Assembly: GCF_001698815.1 (NCBI RefSeq)
Contig: NZ_LGSI01000051.1
Coordinates: forward strand, 186,001 to 250,000
Source of the DNA: Pseudomonas syringae
Lineage (GTDB): Bacteria; Pseudomonadota; Gammaproteobacteria; Pseudomonadales; Pseudomonadaceae
Direction: 5' to 3'
DNA: 64,000 bases
The notes under the pieces are model-generated. The model worked only from the letters and a program-made list of their open reading frames with translations, ran no database searches and had not been told where the DNA came from. The translations under genes and the position numbers were made by a program. Shown piece by piece: positions 58,191 through 64,000 of this stretch. Each line of letters begins with the position of its first letter. The first letter of the stretch is position 1.

Positions 58191-60257
58191 ATGACAATGC
58201 ACATTCCTGCTGCAAAACCGGTCGGATCATCCATGCCGACCGAACCGGGCAAAACCCGCTTCTCCGCCCTCTGGCGTCCGGCGCTGATTCAGGCCTTTGT
58301 CAAACTCGATCCACGCCAGCTGGTCCGCTCGCCGGTGATGCTGGTGGTGGAGCTCACCGCGATCCTGACCACGATTCTGTGCGTCATCCCCGATCCGGCG
58401 GTGCCGACTTCGGTGGCGGTGCAAATCGCCCTGTGGTTGTGGTTCACCGTGTTGTTTGCCAACTTCGCCGAAGCCCTGGCCGAAGGTCGCGGCAAGGCCC
58501 GCGCCGACAGCCTCAAGGCTGGCAGCGAAGGGCTCAAGGCGCGGCGGCGTGACGAGGCGGGCGCGTTCAGCATGGTCAATGCCAGCGCCTTGCGCAAAGG
58601 CGACGTGGTACGGGTCGAAGCCGGGGAAATGATTCCCGGTGACGGCGAGGTGATCGAAGGCATCGCCGCCGTCAACGAGGCGGCGATTACCGGGGAATCC
58701 GCGCCAGTGATTCGCGAGTCCGGCGGCGATCGTTCAGCGGTCACCGGCAACACGCGGCTGGTCTCGGACTGGCTGCTGGTGCGGATCAGCGCCAATCCCG
58801 GCGAATCGACCCTGGACCGGATGATCGCGCTGGTCGAAGGCGCCAAACGCCAGAAGACGCCCAACGAAGTAGCGCTGGATATCCTGCTGATCGGCCTGAC
58901 GCTGATCTTCCTGCTGGTGGTGGTGACCTTGCAGCCGTTCGCCCACTTCGCCGGTGGCAGCCTGCCGCTGGTGTTTCTGGTGGCGCTGCTGGTCACACTG
59001 ATCCCGACCACCATTGGCGGCTTGCTCTCGGCCATCGGTATTGCCGGTATGGATCGGCTGGTGCGCCTCAATGTCATCGCCAAATCCGGGCGCGCCGTGG
59101 AAGCGGCGGGTGACGTGCATGTGCTGTTGCTGGACAAGACCGGCACCATTACCTTCGGTAACCGTCGTTGCACCGCGCTGTACGTCGCGCCGGGCGTTTC
59201 GCCCAAAGAGCTCGGCGAGGGCGCGCTGCTGGCTTCATTGGCTGACGATACGGCGGAAGGCAAATCCATCGTCGAATACCTGCGCAACCTGCACCCGATG
59301 CTGGAGCCGCAGCCCACCGAACTGACGGCCGTGCCGTTCAGCGCCGAGACGCGCTTGTCCGGCGTGGACTTTCAAGCGCGCGTGTATCGCAAGGGCGCGG
59401 TGGATTCGCTGCTGGCCTTCGTCGGCATGCAGCGCAGTGATCTGCCGCAAGCCTTGGCGCGGGAAATAGACAAGATCGCCAAGACCGGTGGCACGCCGTT
59501 GCTGGTCTGCGTCGATAAAAAGCTGCTGGGGGCGATTCACCTCAAGGACGTGGTCAAGCCGGGCATTCGTGAACGCTTTGCCGAACTGCGCAAGCTGGGC
59601 ATTCGCACCGTGATGGTCACCGGCGACAACCCGCTGACCGCGGCGGCGATTGCGGCGGAGGCGGGCGTCGATGACGTGCTGGCCGAAGCCACGCCGGAGA
59701 AGAAACTCGAACGTATTCGCATGGAGCAGAACGACGGCCGTCTGGTGGCGATGTGCGGCGATGGTGCCAACGATGCGCCAGCCCTGGCTCAGGCCGACGT
59801 GGGCATGGCGATGAACGATGGCACCCAAGCGGCACGGGAAGCGGCGAACATGGTCGATTTGGACAGCGACCCTACCAAACTGCTGGATGTGGTGCAGATC
59901 GGTAAGGAATTGCTGGTAACCCGTGGCGCGCTGACAACGTTCTCCATCGCCAACGACATTGCCAAGTATTTCGCTATCCTGCCGGCGCTGTTCGCCTCGA
60001 TTTACCCGCAGCTGGGCGTGCTGAACATCATGCAACTGGCCAGCCCGCAAAGCGCGATTCTGTCGGCCATCGTCTTCAACGCCTTGATCATCGTCGTGCT
60101 CATCCCCCTGGCCCTGCGCGGTGTGCGCGTGCAAGCCGCCAGCGCCGCGCAATTGCTGCGCCGTAACTTGCTGATCTACGGGCTGGGCGGGATCGTCGTG
60201 CCGTTTGTGGGGATCAAGGCGATCGACATGGTGTTGGTGGGGTTGGGCCTGGTTTGA
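58191..60257 (+). CDS. kdpB: K+-transporting ATPase, ATP-binding subunit
   Basis: P-type ATPase of 688 residues that powers Kdp. The actuator has ITGESAP (about 165), where the serine is the inhibitory phosphorylation site in E. coli. The phosphorylated aspartate is in LLDKTGTITFG (about 315), and the hinge is MCGDGANDAPALAQADVGMAMNDGT. Membrane helices are at about 40-90, 225-280 and the C-terminus. GAGGAA precedes the ATG at 58191. A REP pair separates it from kdpC, which is unusual inside this operon. Confidence 0.98.
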   Translation: MTMHIPAAKPVGSSMPTEPGKTRFSALWRPALIQAFVKLDPRQLVRSPVMLVVELTAILTTILCVIPDPAVPTSVAVQIALWLWFTVLFANFAEALAEGRGKARADSLKAGSEGLKARRRDEAGAFSMVNASALRKGDVVRVEAGEMIPGDGEVIEGIAAVNEAAITGESAPVIRESGGDRSAVTGNTRLVSDWLLVRISANPGESTLDRMIALVEGAKRQKTPNEVALDILLIGLTLIFLLVVVTLQPFAHFAGGSLPLVFLVALLVTLIPTTIGGLLSAIGIAGMDRLVRLNVIAKSGRAVEAAGDVHVLLLDKTGTITFGNRRCTALYVAPGVSPKELGEGALLASLADDTAEGKSIVEYLRNLHPMLEPQPTELTAVPFSAETRLSGVDFQARVYRKGAVDSLLAFVGMQRSDLPQALAREIDKIAKTGGTPLLVCVDKKLLGAIHLKDVVKPGIRERFAELRKLGIRTVMVTGDNPLTAAAIAAEAGVDDVLAEATPEKKLERIRMEQNDGRLVAMCGDGANDAPALAQADVGMAMNDGTQAAREAANMVDLDSDPTKLLDVVQIGKELLVTRGALTTFSIANDIAKYFAILPALFASIYPQLGVLNIMQLASPQSAILSAIVFNALIIVVLIPLALRGVRVQAASAAQLLRRNLLIYGLGGIVVPFVGIKAIDMVLVGLGLV

Positions 60258-60263
60258 CGGGCC

Positions 60264-60356
60264 TGTGGGAGGGAACTCATTCCCGAAGACGGTTTGTCAG
60301 CCAATAGATATGTGGTGGATGTACTGGCTTTTTCGCGAATAAATTCGCTCCCACAA
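60264..60356. repeat. REP pair inside the kdp operon, between kdpB and kdpC
   Basis: TGTGGGAGGGAACTCATTCC at the left and CGAATAAATTCGCTCCCACA at the right, imperfect inverses. The 154-base kdpB-kdpC gap contains little else. Such pairs can protect the upstream message or reduce read-through, so KdpC and KdpDE could be made at lower levels than KdpAB. Confidence 0.75.
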
Positions 60357-60411
60357 GGGCGCGTTTTTCCAGTCAGGTAAATGTTTCGTTTTCCATTTGA
60401 GGATTTTCATC

Positions 60412-60984
60412 ATGTCCACATTCTTCCGCCCCGCCCTGAGCCTGCTCGTCTTGATGACGCTCATCACTGGCGCAGCCTATCCGCTGGTGGTTACCGGGAT
60501 TGCCCAGGTGGCGTTTCCGGCCCAGGCCAATGGCAGCCTGATTTATGACGCGACCGGCAAAGTGCGCGGTTCGCAACTGATCGCTCAGTCGTTTACTGGC
60601 GATGAATGGTTCCATTCACGCCCTTCGGCCGGGGCATTTGCCACGGTCGCCAGTGGTGCGAGTAACCTGTCGCCGAGCAATCCGGCGCTGGCCGCCCGAA
60701 TCACTGACGATGTCGGCAAGGAAGCGGTGCCAGGCCAAGGCCCGGTGCCATTGGCCTTGCTGACCACGTCCGGCAGCGGCCTTGATCCGCATCTGCCGCC
60801 CTCGGCCGTGGCTTATCAGGCGGCGCGAGTCGCCGCTGCCCGGCAGTTGCCGCTGGATAAAGTGCAGGGGTTGATCGAAGCCAGCACCTATCGGCCGCTG
60901 ATCGGCCCGCCGGTGGTCAACGTATTGACCTTGAATCAGGCGTTGAATGAGTTACCGTCTGCGCAACGTAATGCCCAGCTTTGA
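60412..60984 (+). CDS. kdpC: K+-transporting ATPase, KdpC subunit
   Basis: A 190-residue subunit with one N-terminal membrane helix (about 7-30: PALSLLVLMTLITGAAYPLVVTG) and a periplasmic domain. Conserved phrases are GSQLIAQSFTGDEWFHSRPSA and TTSGSGLDPHLPPSAVAYQ. GAGG 12 bases before the ATG at 60412 is the ribosome site; an ATG five codons earlier is less likely. KdpC assists nucleotide binding or assembly of KdpAB. Confidence 0.96.
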   Translation: MSTFFRPALSLLVLMTLITGAAYPLVVTGIAQVAFPAQANGSLIYDATGKVRGSQLIAQSFTGDEWFHSRPSAGAFATVASGASNLSPSNPALAARITDDVGKEAVPGQGPVPLALLTTSGSGLDPHLPPSAVAYQAARVAAARQLPLDKVQGLIEASTYRPLIGPPVVNVLTLNQALNELPSAQRNAQL

Positions 60985-61000
60985 GTGAGCAACCGCAACC

Positions 61001-63703
61001 ATGAGTGATTCCGGCCGTGCCGACGCGTTATTAGCCGATATGCCCAAGGACGGGCGTGGTCGACTTAAAGTATTTCTGGGCGCCGCGCCGGGAGTGGGCA
61101 AGACCTACGCGATGCTCCAGGCCGCCCATACCCAGTTGCGTCAAGGCGTGTCAGTGTTGGCCGGCGTCGTGGAAACCCACGGCCGCGCCGAAACCGAAGC
61201 CTTGCTCGGCGGGCTGCCGCAACAACCGCCGCTGCGCTCGCAATACCGGGGCGTAACCCTGGAGGAAATGGACCTCGACGGTGTGCTCGCGCTCAAGCCC
61301 AAACTGGTGCTGGTCGACGAACTGGCTCACAGCAACGCCCCCGGCAGTCGTCACACCAAACGCTGGCAGGACATTCAGGAACTGCTCGCCGCGGGCATCG
61401 ACGTCTACACCACGGTCAACGTCCAGCATCTGGAAAGTCTCAATGATCAGGTGCGCGGCATCACTGGCGTGCAGGTTCGGGAAACCCTGCCGGATTGGGT
61501 CTTGCAGGAAGCCTACGAACTGGTGCTGATCGATCTGCCGCCCCGTGAGTTGCTGGAGCGGCTGCGCGACGGCAAGGTGTACGTACCGGAACAGGCGCGG
61601 GCCGCCATCGACGCGTTTTTCACCCAGACCAACCTCACGGCGCTGCGCGAACTGGCGATGCAGACTGCCGCCGCGCAAGTCGACGACGACCTTACCCAGG
61701 GCTATCGGCAACTGGGCCGGGACGCGCCGCCAGTGCGTGGCCGTCTGCTGGTGGGGATTGACGGCGATATGCATGCCGAACGTCTGGTGCGCCACGCCAG
61801 CCGAGTGGCGCAACGGCGGCATCTGCCCTGGAGTCTGGTGCATGTGGATAACGGCCGGGCTTTCGACGAACAGACCCGCACACGCTTGCAAAACGCGCAG
61901 CAACTGGCCGAGCGCCTGGGTGGCGAAGTGGTGCTGCTGCGCGCGGGGGAAGTCGCGAAAACCTTGATTCAACATGCCGCCGAGCGCCGCGCCAGTCTGG
62001 TGCTGGTCGGTCAGTCGCGGCCTCGCTTGCGTCGGCGATTATTCGGTGGCGGCGTTGCGGCGCGGCTGCTGCGTGAAGCGCACGGGCTGGAAGTCAGCGT
62101 GCTCGACAGCGAACCATTGGCCGATCAACCGCGCATCCGCTCGCCAGGCAGAATCCTCTGGTTCGATTACGGCTTGGCATTACTCGCCACGCTGTTGGCC
62201 AGTGCGCTGGCCTGGGCGGTGTCTGGCGTGCTGGCGTTGCCGAATATTTCGCTGGTGTTTCTCGCTGCGGTTTTGCTGGTGGCGGTGCGCAGCAGCGTCG
62301 GGCCGGCGTTGGCCTGCGCGGCTTTGTCGTTTCTGGCCTATGACTTTTTATTCATTCCGCCGAATTTTTCCCTGAGCATTCAGCGCGAAGAAGACGTGCT
62401 GACCTTGCTGTTCTTCCTGTTGATGTCGGCCCTGACCGGCAATCTCGCGGCGCGTCAGCGTCGGCAGTTGCAGGCCCTGCGCGACACGCAGGAGGAAACC
62501 AGCGAACTGCTGGATCTGTCGCGCAAACTGACAGCGGCCACTGATCGGCAAGCGGTACTCAGTGCGGCGGGCCAGCACCTGAATGGTTGGCGCGAGTTGG
62601 AGGTGTGCCTGATCGAGCGCGACGGCGAAGGTGGCTGGAAAGTGGCGAGCGGCACTCAAGTGCAATTGTCTGAACCGGAGCGGGCGGCGGCGGACTGGGC
62701 CTGGCAGCACGACCAAGCGGCTGGCCACGGCACGGGCACTTTGCCGTCAAGTCGCTGGTGGTGGTGGCCTTTATCAGGGGAGCAAGGGCCGCTGGCGTTG
62801 CTCGGCGTTTGCCCTCGCGAAGGGCAGCCGTTCAGCGCCCAGCGTCGTCGTTTGCTGACCGCCCTCAGTCAGCCCCTGGCCCAGGCGTTGGCCCGGGCAC
62901 AACTTGCCGAGGATTTGGAAGCCGCGCGTCTGCATGGCGAAACCGAACAATTGCGCAGCGCCTTGCTGGCCTCGGTGTCCCATGACCTGCGCACACCCCT
63001 CACTGCCATGCGCGGCAGCATCGACAGTCTGTTGTCGCTGGGCGAGGCCATTCCTCTGGAGGATCGTCGCGAATTGCTGGAAGGTACCCGGGACGAAGCC
63101 GAGCGTCTGGATCGCTACATCCAGAATCTGCTGGACATGACCCGGCTCGGCCACGGCGCGTTGAAACTGGCGCGGGATTGGGTATCGGCTGGCGATATTG
63201 TCGGCAGTGCGCTGAATCGGCTGCGCGTGGTGCTGGCATCGCTGCAAGTCGGCGTCCAGGTGCCCGCCGAACTGCCGTTGCTCTACGTGCATGCGGCCTT
63301 GATCGAACAGGCGCTGGTCAATGTGCTGGAAAACGCCGCGCGCTTTTCGCCGGTCAATGGCCGCTTGCAGCTGGAGGCCGGTGCCACCGACAGCGAACTG
63401 TTTTTTTCGGTCAGCGATGAAGGACCGGGGATTCCCGAAGACGAGCGGGCGAAGATCTTCGACATGTTCTACACCGCTGCCCGTGGTGATCGCGGCGGGC
63501 AGGGCACCGGCCTGGGGTTGGCAATCTGTCAGGGCATGGTCGGCGCCCATGGCGGGCGGATCAGTGTCGGACCGGGCATCGAAGGGCAGGGCACCTGCAT
63601 CACGTTGCATTTGCCGTTGCAGACGCAACCGGAAGCGGAAATAGAATCGCCGTCTGATAGTCTTGGCGTCATTCCGTCCACTGCACAGCCAAGGCACTCA
63701 TGA
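61001..63703 (+). CDS. kdpD: Sensor histidine kinase KdpD
   Basis: A 900-residue K+/turgor sensor. The N-terminal KdpD domain has the Walker-type loop GAAPGVGKTYAML (about 27-39) and LVDELAHSNAPGSRHTKRWQD. A universal-stress-protein-like domain (about 245-365) follows, then four membrane helices (about 390-490), a GAF-like region (about 510-640), HisKA with H661 in SVSHDLRTPLTAMRG, and the ATPase with DEGPGIPEDE and GTGLGLAIC. It activates KdpE. Its stop overlaps the kdpE start (ATGA). Confidence 0.97.
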   Translation: MSDSGRADALLADMPKDGRGRLKVFLGAAPGVGKTYAMLQAAHTQLRQGVSVLAGVVETHGRAETEALLGGLPQQPPLRSQYRGVTLEEMDLDGVLALKPKLVLVDELAHSNAPGSRHTKRWQDIQELLAAGIDVYTTVNVQHLESLNDQVRGITGVQVRETLPDWVLQEAYELVLIDLPPRELLERLRDGKVYVPEQARAAIDAFFTQTNLTALRELAMQTAAAQVDDDLTQGYRQLGRDAPPVRGRLLVGIDGDMHAERLVRHASRVAQRRHLPWSLVHVDNGRAFDEQTRTRLQNAQQLAERLGGEVVLLRAGEVAKTLIQHAAERRASLVLVGQSRPRLRRRLFGGGVAARLLREAHGLEVSVLDSEPLADQPRIRSPGRILWFDYGLALLATLLASALAWAVSGVLALPNISLVFLAAVLLVAVRSSVGPALACAALSFLAYDFLFIPPNFSLSIQREEDVLTLLFFLLMSALTGNLAARQRRQLQALRDTQEETSELLDLSRKLTAATDRQAVLSAAGQHLNGWRELEVCLIERDGEGGWKVASGTQVQLSEPERAAADWAWQHDQAAGHGTGTLPSSRWWWWPLSGEQGPLALLGVCPREGQPFSAQRRRLLTALSQPLAQALARAQLAEDLEAARLHGETEQLRSALLASVSHDLRTPLTAMRGSIDSLLSLGEAIPLEDRRELLEGTRDEAERLDRYIQNLLDMTRLGHGALKLARDWVSAGDIVGSALNRLRVVLASLQVGVQVPAELPLLYVHAALIEQALVNVLENAARFSPVNGRLQLEAGATDSELFFSVSDEGPGIPEDERAKIFDMFYTAARGDRGGQGTGLGLAICQGMVGAHGGRISVGPGIEGQGTCITLHLPLQTQPEAEIESPSDSLGVIPSTAQPRHS

Positions 63704-64000
63704 GTCAGACCGCAACCATTCTGGTAATTGACGACGAGCCGCAGATCCGCAAATTCCTGCGGATCAGCCTCGCGTCACAGGGTTACAAAGTCATCGAGGC
63801 CGGGACCGGCACCGAAGGTTTGAGCCAGGCGGCCTTGAACAAACCGGATTTGCTGGTGCTGGATCTCGGTTTGCCAGACATGGATGGCCAGCAGGTCCTG
63901 CGCGAGTTTCGCGAGTGGTCCGGTGTGCCGGTGCTGGTGCTCTCGGTGCGCGCCAGCGAAGCACAGAAAGTCGAGGCGCTGGATGGCGGCGCCAATGATT
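63700..64000 (+). CDS. kdpE: Response regulator KdpE (partial)
   Basis: The first 100 codons are visible and the rest lies beyond the window. The receiver has the acidic pair in ILVIDDEPQIRKFL (about 8-13) and the phospho-aspartate in LLVLDLGLPDMDGQQ (about 53). It is coupled to kdpD by a four-base overlap. KdpE is an OmpR-family activator of kdpFABC; the DNA-binding domain is not in view. The repeats at 56281-56332 are its proposed sites. Confidence 0.95.
   Translation, partial: MSQTATILVIDDEPQIRKFLRISLASQGYKVIEAGTGTEGLSQAALNKPDLLVLDLGLPDMDGQQVLREFREWSGVPVLVLSVRASEAQKVEALDGGAND

Overview
The window is chromosomal DNA of a Pseudomonas, most likely from the P. fluorescens/P. syringae side of the genus. 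The reasons are the order gltA / sdhCDAB / sucAB-lpdG-sucCD / brnQ / htpG / fabA-fabB / gpsA / kdpFABCDE, which follows the P. aeruginosa PA1580-PA1637 stretch as I remember it; the GC-rich third positions; and many paired REP-type palindromes between genes. It is mostly core metabolism. I saw no tRNA, rRNA, insertion sequence, prophage or CRISPR array.

Layout. 1-2540: end of a probable methyltransferase, then leuB and asd (leucine and aspartate-family biosynthesis). 2600-8320: a complete D-galactonate catabolic island flanked by REP clusters (dgoK, dgoA, dgoD, an MFS transporter and an IclR regulator). 8326-10466: a zinc alcohol/aldehyde reductase divergent from an AraC regulator. 10527-14398: ETF-quinone oxidoreductase divergent from etfBA, the electron sink for acyl-CoA dehydrogenases, with a PsrA-like box between them. 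14523-20040: a solute-binding protein, a DUF4398/OmpA lipoprotein pair, a MocR-type regulator, a lipoprotein, a YkgJ protein and a START protein. 20116-33246: a TCA-cycle block, with gltA divergent from sdhCDAB, then sucAB-lpdG-sucCD with structured leaders before sucA and sucC. 33629-41573: brnQ, a small lipoprotein, htpG with a near-consensus sigma-32 promoter, a dienelactone hydrolase, pirin, and fabA-fabB.

41794-52658: a hybrid sensor kinase translationally coupled to a periplasmic binding protein, gpsA, DUF4389-sixA, and a lipid-type cluster: an acyl-CoA synthetase that has lost its C-terminal domain, a hotdog thioesterase and two alpha/beta hydrolases. A DUF4892 protein and an AI-2E/PerM transporter follow. 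52837-56061: a six-EF-hand protein of XopAW type, a two-component system and a solo LuxR-type HTH protein. 56388-64000: the kdp potassium-uptake operon, cut by the window edge inside kdpE.

The genes work mainly as three modules: central carbon oxidation (citrate synthase, succinate dehydrogenase, 2-oxoglutarate dehydrogenase, succinyl-CoA synthetase), sugar-acid entry (galactonate to pyruvate and glyceraldehyde-3-phosphate) and high-affinity K+ uptake. No clearly novel defence or mobile system is present. The observations most worth a second look are the binding-protein/hybrid-kinase pair, the broken acyl-CoA synthetase, the EF-hand protein, the structured suc leaders, the 11-bp-phased repeats before kdpF and the PsrA-like etf box.
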